Of a DNA stretch of 64,000 bases, positions 44,264 through 53,864 are shown one piece after another; the first letter of the stretch is position 1; every line of letters begins with the position of its first letter. The notes beneath the pieces are model-generated. The model saw only the letters and a program-made list of their open reading frames with translations, had not been told where the DNA came from and made no database searches. A program made the translations under genes and the position numbers. Source of the DNA: Adiantum capillus-veneris (Eukaryota > Streptophyta > Polypodiopsida > Polypodiales > Pteridaceae); the NCBI GenBank assembly GCA_014529385.2, contig CM043964.1:130412920-130476919 (forward strand), in the 5' to 3' direction.

Positions 44264-45781
44264 CTAACGAGCTTTTGACGTTCCTTCTGGGAAAGTTCTA
44301 TTTGTGAGATATTCAACAATATACTGACTCCATTCTGGAGTGATCATTATCTGATATAAAGTCGAATACTCTGCTGGCGGTTTCGATGAACATACAATAC
44401 ATACAGTGACATATTCATGTACACTTTCTTTCATTCCTGGCCAATAGACTCCCAATTGTAACAAATTCCTATATGTGTTCCTTCTTGAACAATGAAATGC
44501 ACATTCCTGAACATGTGCTTCGCGTAGATATATATTATATTCCTCAGGATTGATGCATAGTCGTAAAACATGATCATTTCCCAATTGATACAACCTTCCT
44601 GCAACCAATTGAAGATTCTTGGATTGTTGAATAGCAATATGTTTCTGGTTGTATTCTCTTCTATCGAACTCTCCTCCATAGGTTAATAGGTTAACGACAT
44701 TTTGAGACCACTTCGGTATCATTTCTATGTTGAACAAGTACACGTCTGGCATGTCGTCATCTACTCCTATAGGGTCTTCTCCATTCGTCAATCGCGAAAG
44801 ATGATCAGCTCTAAGATGTGTTTTTCCTTTCTTTACTACTACCGTGAAGTCGAATTCCAGCAAGATAATGAACCATCTCACTATTCTCCCAGTATTGCAT
44901 GGTTTATTCACTAGGTAGAGCAAGGCTTGGTGATCCGTAAAAAACACAAACTTGTTGGCTAGAAGATAATGCCGAAATTTCTTCACAGCATATATCATTC
45001 CTAATCCCTCTCGTTCTGTTGTGGTGTAATTCTTCTCTGCATTGTTGAGCTGTCGACTGGCGTAACAGATAGGAAAATCCATGTTTCCTTCTTCTGGCTG
45101 AGCCAGAATGCATCCTATTGCATATGCCGAAGCATCTATATGCACGTGGAATATCTTCTCCCAATCTGGTGATTTCAAGACTGGAGCAGTAATGAGTGCC
45201 TCTTTCAATTTCTTGAATGATTCCTCACACTCCTCTGTCCATTCAAAGTTCACTATTAGCCTGTAAAGTGGTTGGCCTATTATAGCGTACATGTAAATGA
45301 ATCGTCTATAATATCCGCAATGTCCCATAAAGCTCTGTACTTGTTTCGCATTGGTTGGTCTAGGCATATCCACTATAACTTTTATCTTCTCTAAATCCGT
45401 GGATATTCCGTTTTGTGAGACAATATGTCCCAGAATTCTGCCCTGTCGGACCATAAACACACATTTCTCAGGATTGAGACAAATGCGATATGTCCTACAT
45501 TTCTCAAATACTTTTCTTAGGTGTTCTAGATGCTCATCTCTCAGAAGAGAATGTACACATAAGTCATCCATGTATATTTCTAGAAACAACCTTAAGTATT
45601 CTTTGAAAGCATGCATCATCAGCCTCTGGAAGGTTGCGGGAGCATTGGTTAGACCAAAAGGCATAACCCTATAAGCATAGATTCCCCACTCAGTTGCAAA
45701 AGCTGTTTTATGTTGATCTTCCAGTGCTATGGCTAGCTGGTTATATCTTGAAAAACCATCAAGAAAAGAGTATGCTGTTTT
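44264..45781 (-). CDS. Reverse transcriptase C-terminal half, RNase H and extra H-H-C-C module
   Basis: The first Met lies at 45664, but the reading can be followed in the same frame back to about 45781 (FSRYNQLAIALEDQHKTAF). Counting from 45664: [16 protein letters not shown] at 1-16, RT active site YMDDLCVHS at 31-39, RT thumb and connection to about 165, RNase H from about 172 (HVHIDASAYAIGC, TTTEREGLGMIYAV, FTDHQALLYL, with the D-E-D residues present). An additional zinc-binding module has H384, H391, C422 and C425 (AHVQECAFHCS, VCIVCSSK). Ends at TAG 44266-44264. The same frame continues into the integrase with a second such module. The fragment is cut off from its N-terminal half by a 1-nt loss in an A-run near 45780. 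Confidence 0.9.
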   Translation of the reverse strand, partial: KTAYSFLDGFSRYNQLAIALEDQHKTAFATEWGIYAYRVMPFGLTNAPATFQRLMMHAFKEYLRLFLEIYMDDLCVHSLLRDEHLEHLRKVFEKCRTYRICLNPEKCVFMVRQGRILGHIVSQNGISTDLEKIKVIVDMPRPTNAKQVQSFMGHCGYYRRFIYMYAIIGQPLYRLIVNFEWTEECEESFKKLKEALITAPVLKSPDWEKIFHVHIDASAYAIGCILAQPEEGNMDFPICYASRQLNNAEKNYTTTEREGLGMIYAVKKFRHYLLANKFVFFTDHQALLYLVNKPCNTGRIVRWFIILLEFDFTVVVKKGKTHLRADHLSRLTNGEDPIGVDDDMPDVYLFNIEMIPKWSQNVVNLLTYGGEFDRREYNQKHIAIQQSKNLQLVAGRLYQLGNDHVLRLCINPEEYNIYLREAHVQECAFHCSRRNTYRNLLQLGVYWPGMKESVHEYVTVCIVCSSKPPAEYSTLYQIMITPEWSQYIVEYLTNRTFPEGTSKAR

Positions 45782-46347
45782 CCCTGATACACGCTCTCTA
45801 GAACATGATCAGTTATCGGCAGGGGATAATTGTCCCAGATTGTTGCAGCATTCACTTTCTTTAAGTTGACACACACTCGGAGTTTTCCGTTCTTCTTAAG
45901 TACCACCACAATTGGAGATACCCAATCGGTGTGTTCAATCTCGTATATGAATTCAGCTTCCATTAGCTTATCTATCTCTTCTTTGATTCGCTTAGCAAAC
46001 GTATCATTATATGTGTATGGTCTCTGTCTGCAAGGTTTTGCGTCTTGTTTCAGTGGGATTGTGTGTTGGCATATCGATGGGTCAACTCCCTTTAAGTCCT
46101 TATAAGACCATGCAAACACATCCCTATACTCTCTGAGAAGACTCAAAAGTCGCTCTTCCTCGCCTGGAGACAAATCTGTGGCTATGTACACCGGTCTAGG
46201 TGGCTCACCTGGAGCTGCTAAATCAACTTTTTTTGCATCCTCCGGTCCGTCATAAGATTCGTTCTCCTTTCTCTCTCGAATAGGTTGGGTTAAAACCACC
46301 TTCCTATTCTCTATTGTGAATTTCCTATAGTGAGAGGGAACATCCAT
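45733..46347 (-). CDS. Reverse transcriptase N-terminal part
   Basis: Begins MDVPSHYRKFT and overlaps the end of the protease frame by 37 bp in another frame. Contains the gypsy RT entry region: LLREYRDVFAWSYKDLKGV, the KQDAKPCRQRPY block, WVSPIVVVLKKNGKLRVCVN and the DNYPLP block. At VYQGK the frame runs off into a stop because the A-run near 45778-45781 has one base fewer than needed to join the downstream RT half. This could be a real mutation or a homopolymer sequencing error. Confidence 0.9.
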   Translation of the reverse strand: MDVPSHYRKFTIENRKVVLTQPIRERKENESYDGPEDAKKVDLAAPGEPPRPVYIATDLSPGEEERLLSLLREYRDVFAWSYKDLKGVDPSICQHTIPLKQDAKPCRQRPYTYNDTFAKRIKEEIDKLMEAEFIYEIEHTDWVSPIVVVLKKNGKLRVCVNLKKVNAATIWDNYPLPITDHVLESVYQGKQHTLFLMVFQDITS

Positions 46348-48440
46348 GTTTCCTTGATTTTGGCGTTTTCGTCCTCTCCACTCTCAAATTCTGTTGTCCA
46401 AACTTCTTTCAGAGTTCTCTTGAGCTCTTTGTACTTGTTTCTACGTTCTAGCTTGGACTTCGTGTGTTCTCTCTTGCGCTTGTCCCTTTCTGTTTTTTCT
46501 GTTTCTGTTTTCGTTCCATTCCTTTGAACTTGATTTCTTGAGCCTCTTTTGTCTTTTCGTAAGCTCTTTTGATCATTGCCTCTCATTCTTCCAGAAATCT
46601 TGTCCTTAACACAATCTTCCGCCTTTACTAGCATTAGGAATTGATTTTTTCCTCTTATTCTAGGCATCGGATTGGTTCTAACCCCCTTTGTTTTTTTCTT
46701 TGCTCTATAGCGTTTCTGGCGTTGTTTAGTTTGGTTCGGAAAATCATAAAATCGGACATCCGTTATAGTTTCTTCGTTTCCGCTTGAATTGTCCGTTGAC
46801 TCGTTGTCTGCTTCATTTCCCCACTCTGGATGATCGGGAATGTCGTGAAACACCTCTTCTTCATCTTCCTTTTCCAGTGTATCGTTCTTTTCAGTTTCTT
46901 TTTCGAGTACAGTTCTCAACATGAAGTACGGAACCACGTCATACCCGTCCTTGTCGCAAAATTTCGTTGTGGGACCATCCGAAATTGCACAAACATCTAG
47001 GGTTGCTAGAATGTGTGTCCATTCTAATGGTTCAAGCGTGTCCTCTAGAAAGGGTTCTCCTATATAAGTTTCGTCTTCGATAGCCCTTTCTAAAACACAT
47101 TCTTCTCGTTTCAGACTTCCACATTTCGAAGCTCCACACATCCATAACTCCTTGGGTTTACCTAACCAAGCTGGAAATTCGGATCCCGCCAAAGTAGCTG
47201 AATCAAACTCCTCCACCAGTGTTCGGTTCACATCTTTGTAGCTATGGTCTTTCAGGTTCACACGTGTAGTGGTTTCCATATTTCTCAGGTATATGTGATC
47301 GTAGCCCCAATCCTGGACCATTTTCAATTGTCTCATGAATGGTCTTCCCAGTATGATATCATAGTTATTCTCCTTGCCAAAATCGACAATAGCAAAAGTA
47401 TGTTCGTATTCAATGCCGCAAGAAGTCACTACAACTTTCTCTAATAACCCCATAGGTTTCTCCATGTGTCCATCTGCTAATTGGAGTTTCAACCTAGTCT
47501 TCCTTATTGCTGGTTTCCCCCATTTTTTCCAGATTTCTTTTGTAGCAATGGCTACCCCAGCTCCGCTGTCTAGTATTGACATCGTCTTCACTCCTTGGAA
47601 TTCAACTGGTAAGGTTGTATTCCCCTCTTCACCTTCGCAATACTCTCCGACCTTGTTTAAGGGTACAGGCTTAGCGTTCTTTTTTGTTTTACTCAGCTCT
47701 TGTATACCCTCTTGCAGTCTCGATGTTGGGTCTTTTATCCCAAATTTCTCCAAGCATTTTCCTACAGTGGTCCACATATGTGGTCTTAGCCTCAAAAGCT
47801 CAGCTAGAGTGATAGTGCATGTCACTGGTGTTGACAAGATCTCTATCAATCCTTGCGAGTCCATGACTTTTTCTGATGAGAATCTTCGTGAGGGAAGTGC
47901 TCTAGTCTCGGATTTTGCTTCATACTCTCCTAAGTATGAAAGTAAGGTATTCAGTGAGTGAGGTTTGCTCTCCATTGTTCTAGCTGATCCCTCATCTCCC
48001 CAGTAAGATTGCAGATCCAAGTCCACTTGAGATCCTGCCTCAAATTCCACTATGGGAGGGTTCCTGATGTCCTTTTCCCAATTTGTCTGATTAGCTTGGC
48101 AACTTAGCTCGTTTGCAAGGTTTGCCTCTCTCACTTGTTTCCAAAATTCATTGTAATCCTCATCTCTTCCGTAAGACCTCTGTATGACTGGATGAAAACT
48201 CTCTATCTCCTGATCGGTTGTGTTCAACACTATGCGGTCATCCTTGTGTGTATTTTCAGGCTTTTGTGCACTAGGAGTCTTTTCAGCTACCCGTGAAATG
48301 ATAGTCTCCTGCTGAATTGGGTTTTTCGTTCCACCATTCATTGTTTCTCTTGGTGGTTCTAATAAGGCTTGTGCAGTCTCGATCATTCTCTGGCACATTT
48401 CAAGTCTCTGCCTTTCCAATTCCGCGTTTGGGTATGTCAT
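46311..48440 (-). CDS. Retropepsin-containing frame of the giant gypsy element
   Basis: 709 codons, open throughout. Residues about 275-390 are a retropepsin: MSILDSGAGVAIATKEIW with catalytic Asp near 291, and NYDIILGRPFMRQL as the conserved ILGRPF block. The N-terminal 270 residues are of unknown fold. Residues 400-600 are acidic and 620-690 strongly Lys/Arg-rich (for example RDKRKREHTKSKLERRNKYK), possibly nucleic-acid binding. A TAG in its own frame lies 9 bp before the Met and the gag frame ends 34 bp earlier, so it is not simply fused to gag. Either frameshifting, reinitiation or small indels separate them. Confidence 0.85.
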   Translation of the reverse strand: MTYPNAELERQRLEMCQRMIETAQALLEPPRETMNGGTKNPIQQETIISRVAEKTPSAQKPENTHKDDRIVLNTTDQEIESFHPVIQRSYGRDEDYNEFWKQVREANLANELSCQANQTNWEKDIRNPPIVEFEAGSQVDLDLQSYWGDEGSARTMESKPHSLNTLLSYLGEYEAKSETRALPSRRFSSEKVMDSQGLIEILSTPVTCTITLAELLRLRPHMWTTVGKCLEKFGIKDPTSRLQEGIQELSKTKKNAKPVPLNKVGEYCEGEEGNTTLPVEFQGVKTMSILDSGAGVAIATKEIWKKWGKPAIRKTRLKLQLADGHMEKPMGLLEKVVVTSCGIEYEHTFAIVDFGKENNYDIILGRPFMRQLKMVQDWGYDHIYLRNMETTTRVNLKDHSYKDVNRTLVEEFDSATLAGSEFPAWLGKPKELWMCGASKCGSLKREECVLERAIEDETYIGEPFLEDTLEPLEWTHILATLDVCAISDGPTTKFCDKDGYDVVPYFMLRTVLEKETEKNDTLEKEDEEEVFHDIPDHPEWGNEADNESTDNSSGNEETITDVRFYDFPNQTKQRQKRYRAKKKTKGVRTNPMPRIRGKNQFLMLVKAEDCVKDKISGRMRGNDQKSLRKDKRGSRNQVQRNGTKTETEKTERDKRKREHTKSKLERRNKYKELKRTLKEVWTTEFESGEDENAKIKETWMFPLTIGNSQ

Positions 48441-48474
48441 CCACCTCTATTCTTGTGTTTGGTTGTTCTTTAAC

Positions 48475-51450
48475 CTAGCTTCGTAAGCTTTCATCAGTGC
48501 GTCCAATGGTTCGTGTACTTTGTCGACTAGCACTGATCCCCCTGAGCTTAAGCTCGTTGTTTCTTTGATACTCTTTTGTTTCGTTCTTTCCGGGCTCATC
48601 TCTCATTTCCCGTTTCCCGTTTTGACTCTCAAGTTTTTCTAATCTATCTTTCGTTCGCTTTAGTTCCTCAGCTAAAATAGCGTCTTCACGTTCTTTTCTC
48701 AACTTCATGCGTGCTTTTCTAGCTTTCGATGTGTTTTTCTGACTCCGCGGTCCTTGACTAACCATTTCAATCGCTAACTTTCCATTCTCAGGTTCCCTAG
48801 TGGTTTTCTTAGTTTGAGCTCTAGTAACAACTTGCGTTGGTATCAGAGTTTCATTTTCAGACCCACTGCTGGTAGGAATAGTTTCTAGCATATTCAATGT
48901 CGTCTTTTGCACTTTGTTTGGATTTTTTGAACAATCCTCAATGAAGTGAGTAACCCCACACTCAGTGCAATAAGTGTTAATTCTAATGATTTCCGTATGT
49001 GGACAAACATTCATCAGATGGTCACCTCCACACTTGTAACAGGGTCCTAGTGCTGGTCTTGGTCCCATTTGATTCGTCCTTTGTGGATAGGATGGTCTTT
49101 GTCCTGTTAACCCTCCATGAGCTATGAACATCAATGTTCTTGCGTCCAAATTGTATCTCTCTTCATCAGAAGCACTTGTAACTGTTGGTGTTCCAACATT
49201 CCCAATCATGCCCCATGGTTCTGGTTGTTTGGGTTCTTCTGGTGGGTAATACAAAATTGGAGACATGTGTGCACCAGATTCTTCATAATAGGCTTGAACA
49301 GGCACTAAGGCTTGAACAGGCACTAAGGCTTGTTCTTCTTGATTCTCTAAGGTTGGTGCATATCTAATGCCCACTGGTCTTGCTCCTGGTACAGGTGGTT
49401 GTTGTCCCAATACTGGTTGCGGTCTTTCTATCCCCATAGGTCCTGGTACATTTCCCGTTGGGTATCGAGGTACTGGATGTACCTGAGGTGGTGCTAATTG
49501 AGCAGGAGGTGCATACTGACGCTCCCTTACATACCCTTTGTTGTAATAGCACTCCTCTGTTGGATAATTTGTCCATTTTTGCTCAATAGCACACCATTTC
49601 AGTGTTTTTGGCAATGGTTTTTGGTATGGTGCCATCCTTTTTAGAGCATCTTCTATCATTTGCTCTACATTTGGCATGGTTGTTGGTTGAACATTCTTTT
49701 TAGTGGTAGTCTCGCTCGCTACGGAGGAAGAGCTACTGGATGCAAAATCTGTATCCGCTGACACCTCTCCATAAACCGTACAGTTATCCACTAAGTACAA
49801 TGCCTCTCTCGTTACTTGCTCGAAACTTGTACAAGCTTTCAAGTGCAAGTCCTTCTTGAGAGTGTCGTTTCTCAATCCCTCAATAAAGAGAACAGATAGT
49901 CTGTCATCTTGTGGTCGTTCATGTACTGGACATCTCTCAATGTATTGTTTGAAGCGAAGTGAAGCTTCCTTCACTTTTTCGTGTTCTCTCTGTTTAAAAG
50001 CATATATTTGTGAGACCGTATTGTGCTTAATCCCTCGTTTTGAGAATTCCTCAGCAAACTCTCTTAGCAAATGGTCAATGTCATGGAATCCCCCTATGTT
50101 CAGTGGTTGAAACCATGTCAGTGCCGTACCTTCTAGAGTAAGACCAAATCCCTCGTATTGTGTATGGAAATCTGTTATCTGCTCAGCTCTTAAGACTTGC
50201 TTAAAGAGTGACACATGTGCATACGGATCTCCCGAACCACCATACTTCTTTGGCATACACTTCGCTACTTGAGATGGTCTCATACGTCTATGGTCTGCTA
50301 CCAATCTCATTGCTCCTGTGTCCCGGCTAAAGCTTTCTCTAGCGTCATGGACTTCATGGGTTACCCTTGTCGGTTCCCCTGCCCTGAATCTACTACTAGG
50401 AGGTAAATGTGACGGTTCCGCTTCGAACCTTGGACCTGGAGTGGTATATGTGTGGATTGGAACTGCACTACCTCGATTCGTATCCATTGACTCTCTGGAA
50501 TGTAATGATCCCATTGGTCCGGGCTTCGAGTATTGAGGTTGACTGAAAGAGTCAGCAACCTGAGTTCTTTGTCCTCCTGTTGTCATTGGGTTTTGCACTC
50601 CATTTGTTGGTGCTGGTCTTTGTGAGCTAGAAGTAACATAATACTGATGTAGTGGTCCCCCAAAGTATGTATATCCTTCTAATTCTTTCTTGCCCATTGT
50701 TGAGTATTGCCTCCCATACTTGTCGTAAGCGGCAATTTTCACTTCCGATCCCTCTGTGTAGGTAAAGACATAAAGTCTTTTTCGGTCTGTCAACTCTCCA
50801 GTGTAGGGTTCTTCACATCTATAATAGAGATCCTGCTCCCCATTATTATATTTGTATAGCCCCACATAGATGTTATCAGTGTTGATCCTTGTAGTTTCAT
50901 TCTCTCTTCTTAACCTCGCATCAGGGAATTTCATTATTGGTGCCTTCTCCTCAAGTTCTTCATCTACTTTGGCTTTGGTGCCCATCAATCCCCACTTGTC
51001 CACAATGTTAGGGTTTAGGACTACCAAGTACATGGTACCCTCGTCATCTAGATATCTATCTCTGCTATAGCTCACAGGCACTAAGTCCTTGAACTCACTA
51101 GGTCTCTCCTCTATCTTTACACAATAGCTGTCCATTCCATCTTTGTAGATCTTGGCACCTTGCTCATTGTCGTACTGGTATTTTATGAACAATAGCTTCA
51201 TTGTGGCGGAAGGGTTTGATGATCCTGCTGCCATATTTTCTCTGTTGTTCAGGTTCAAGTGTTCCAAGTGTTCGGTGAAAATCTCGTAAGATCTCTCCGA
51301 AGAAGTATCAGAGACACTTCCTTCAAAGATCGGCTCTAATGGTTGCACCCAACTTTGGTTTACACTTCCCTCGGTTGATATGACACTTGCTGGTTCCCCT
51401 TGTTTTGGTTGGTTATTATGGAGGTTCCTGCCCGATCTCAAATTCATCAA
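48475..51450 (-). CDS. Gag polyprotein of the giant gypsy element
   Basis: 991 codons, intact. Residues 84-275 form a compact-looking region not usual for plant Gag (TMKLLFIKYQYDNEQGAK, then many Tyr). Residues 300-390 are Ser/Pro/Arg-rich. Residues about 400-555 are the retrotransposon gag capsid domain (PKKYGGSGDPYAHVSLF, GTALTWFQPL, SRFKQYIE-like block, LFIEGLRNDTLKKDL). Residues 640-740 are Pro-rich with a direct QALVPV repeat. Two zinc knuckles of the uncommon spacing C-x2-C-x3-H-x4-C follow at about 804-816 (CYKCGGDHLMNVC) and 828-840 (CTECGVTHFIEDC). The C terminus is highly charged. Length is large for Gag but in line with Athila/Tat-type elements. Confidence 0.92.
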   Translation of the reverse strand: MMNLRSGRNLHNNQPKQGEPASVISTEGSVNQSWVQPLEPIFEGSVSDTSSERSYEIFTEHLEHLNLNNRENMAAGSSNPSATMKLLFIKYQYDNEQGAKIYKDGMDSYCVKIEERPSEFKDLVPVSYSRDRYLDDEGTMYLVVLNPNIVDKWGLMGTKAKVDEELEEKAPIMKFPDARLRRENETTRINTDNIYVGLYKYNNGEQDLYYRCEEPYTGELTDRKRLYVFTYTEGSEVKIAAYDKYGRQYSTMGKKELEGYTYFGGPLHQYYVTSSSQRPAPTNGVQNPMTTGGQRTQVADSFSQPQYSKPGPMGSLHSRESMDTNRGSAVPIHTYTTPGPRFEAEPSHLPPSSRFRAGEPTRVTHEVHDARESFSRDTGAMRLVADHRRMRPSQVAKCMPKKYGGSGDPYAHVSLFKQVLRAEQITDFHTQYEGFGLTLEGTALTWFQPLNIGGFHDIDHLLREFAEEFSKRGIKHNTVSQIYAFKQREHEKVKEASLRFKQYIERCPVHERPQDDRLSVLFIEGLRNDTLKKDLHLKACTSFEQVTREALYLVDNCTVYGEVSADTDFASSSSSSVASETTTKKNVQPTTMPNVEQMIEDALKRMAPYQKPLPKTLKWCAIEQKWTNYPTEECYYNKGYVRERQYAPPAQLAPPQVHPVPRYPTGNVPGPMGIERPQPVLGQQPPVPGARPVGIRYAPTLENQEEQALVPVQALVPVQAYYEESGAHMSPILYYPPEEPKQPEPWGMIGNVGTPTVTSASDEERYNLDARTLMFIAHGGLTGQRPSYPQRTNQMGPRPALGPCYKCGGDHLMNVCPHTEIIRINTYCTECGVTHFIEDCSKNPNKVQKTTLNMLETIPTSSGSENETLIPTQVVTRAQTKKTTREPENGKLAIEMVSQGPRSQKNTSKARKARMKLRKEREDAILAEELKRTKDRLEKLESQNGKREMRDEPGKNETKEYQRNNELKLRGISASRQSTRTIGRTDESLRS

Positions 51451-52852
51451 TTCCCCTAAAGGACTTTAACTTTTCCGTCTCGGCAATTTGTTTTCCCCAA
51501 GTTTTTGTGGTCAGAATTGATCCAAACTGATTGATACTTGGTCAATTGTTTAATCTTGTCAGTTGGACAACTTCTGTTTCATCAAGTGAGAATTTTGTTG
51601 CAGTTATGTTGAAAAAGACATTATACGCGTATGATGTCTTTTTTCACAGATTTAGACTATTTTGGTTATGCTCGCTCTCAGTAGGCCCCTTATGCTCTTT
51701 CCACTCACAAAATTCAGTTTGAACTCTGTTTAAGCAAGTTATGGCTAATTTAGGCTTTTCTTGGCAATTTTCTGCTTTTGACTTGTTTTGGGTCAATTGT
51801 GATCCAAATGGGATGAAACTTGAAATATAACCTCTAGACAGCTATTACAATGGATCTGTGTTGGCAAAGTATCAAAATATGTCCAAAATTAGGTCATAGA
51901 CATCATACGCGTATGATGTCTTTTTCATCAATTTGGGTCAAAACTTGATATTTATGCTTCCTACAGTGCTTGTAACAATCTTGTCAGGTCAGATATCAAA
52001 AATAAGCAGTGGATGTGCCAAAAGACATTATACGCGTATGATGTCTTTTGTCCCAGATTTTGACTATTCTTGGTTTTAAGCCTTCTCCAATGTTTACAAT
52101 TGAGTTTCAAGTGTTTTTGTCAGGTTTGAATGTAAAAACAAGATCTGAATCCAAACTTTCCTATTCTTTGCGTTTCTTGGGCTCCGACTTGTCTTTTTGG
52201 GTTTCTTTGAGTGTTAATGCTCTTGTTTTAAGTTGAAATTAGGGTATAACCCCCCTTTTGAACACTCTGGTAAAGTCAAAATTTCTGTTTTGGTCTCTGT
52301 TTGGTCATTTAGACATCATACGCGTATGATGTCTAAAGTTGCAGATTTCCAGTTTTTTGGCACAGAATCCTTCCTACAGCTTTCTCAAGTGCTCAGCAAC
52401 TCCCAGATACACAGAAAATTTCTCTGACTTTTGTTTATTGCAAGTTTCACTACTAACTCGACGGTTTAGTGATCTAACATGCAATCAACCATATCAAGCA
52501 AATACTCCAGTGATTACTAGCTCTAGATCAGGATCAAATGAAGTCCTACCTAAGCTATTCCTAATCATAAAATGGGTTTGGTAATTGTGATTTTAAAGAG
52601 ATCCAATGCCACTCACGGACTAGCAAATTCTTCTTCTATCAACAACTACTCAACACCAACAAAACAACAAACAAATCTAAGCTAAACTAAAAATACTGTC
52701 AACACGGAAGACCCAGGAATACTCCACTTCCTAGTATCTCTCGAGATCTTCGGAGTCCACCACTCCTAGATCTTTTCTAACTAACGTATACAAAGTAGTT
52801 TATACGACTCACCTCGTAGGATTAGTCTAAGGTCACCTACTTAGGGCTCTCG
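51451..52852 (-). other. 5' leader of the giant gypsy element with four palindromes
   Basis: 1.4 kb between primer site and gag, no credible frame. Contains four palindromes (see array) and blocks weakly similar to the 3' non-coding region, such as TGATCCAAATGGGATGAAAC near 51801 against TGATCCAAATTGGATAAAAC near 39357. Leader and 3' region are thus related by an old duplication. Confidence 0.8.
51616..52334. repeat. 5' array of four 24-bp palindromes
   Basis: Copies at 51616-51639, 51898-51921, 52023-52046 and 52311-52334, same consensus as the 3' array. Copies at 51898 and 52311 are perfect. Copies at 51616 and 52023 have ATTATACG instead of ATCATACG in the left half. Spacing 282, 125 and 288 bp mirrors the 283/136/284 pattern of the 3' array. 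Three of the four are followed by TTTT on the plus strand. Confidence 0.95.
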
Positions 52853-52870
52853 TCCCCGGCATCGGCGCCA
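52853..52870 (-). other. Primer binding site, tRNA-Asp type
   Basis: Element-sense TGGCGCCGATGCCGGGGA two bases inside the 5' LTR. Matches the complement of the 3' end of plant tRNA-Asp with one mismatch, as used by Athila-type elements. Confidence 0.88.
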
Positions 52871-52872
52871 AA

Positions 52873-53497
52873 TGTTAAGGCGGTTACGCCGCTAGCGGAA
52901 GCTAAATAGCGAGAACTCAACCAACAACAGAAATTTGTCAGACGAGGACGGAGCTTGACCCGCAGGCGCATGGAAACAACTAGGTGGGTGTCAAATCACC
53001 TACTCGACCTTCTAATGACAATCACTTCTAAGGAAATCAAATCTAAGTTCTAAAATACGCAAGTGACTAAAATCTGTACTACGAACGAATGCTATACGAA
53101 ACAGGATCTAGAATCATTGATTCAATCTCAAACTCAAGGGGAAGTCTATACACTAGGTAAGAACAACACCCTAAAGACTTGAACTGCAAAATCAACCTAT
53201 AACCACGCCGTGCGGTAAACGCGTATGAAGACAGGCCGAAAAATACAGGTGATCGAAACTTGACCCCGATGGTACCAATGTGTAGCTCTACTCGTTGTGG
53301 TTCTATAGATATGCTGCACGCTCTATTCCGACACCCGAGTTGGAAGAAAACTCACACCGAAGCTCGTAGGAACTTACCACACATAGAAGCCGATAGCACG
53401 CAATCTTGGTATCTGTGCGTAGCTCTCGCCGTTGCTAACACAATGGCGGTGTCGCTTCTCCAATGGTGGCTCTGTAGCTCGCGTAGCAAGTAGATGA

Positions 53498-53575
<78 letters not shown>

Positions 53576-53864
53576 CACAGTCACGGCGCTCAAAAACTCA
53601 CTTTGATTAATAATCAGAATCCCCCTTAGGTTACAAAACTTTGGCTTATATACCTCAACCTTGGAGGTGAGAACATCTCTAACTAATTACATCGGCAAGT
53701 GAAATTACTTCGGATTTACAAGCTGGAAACTCAATTGAGTCCCGTTACTTAACGAATGGCTCAAGTCAAAATCAATGTCGGAAAGACATTTATTACAATC
53801 AATGGTTACAAAAATGATGAGTGTGAGCAAAAAATGTGGGTGTGATCCTCTGCTCTGCTGGCTC

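Noticed and set aside
39173-52334. Evenly spaced palindromes considered as a CRISPR array
   Set aside because: Spacing is about 125-288 bp, intervals are not unique spacers, and there are no cas genes. The DNA is plant nuclear.
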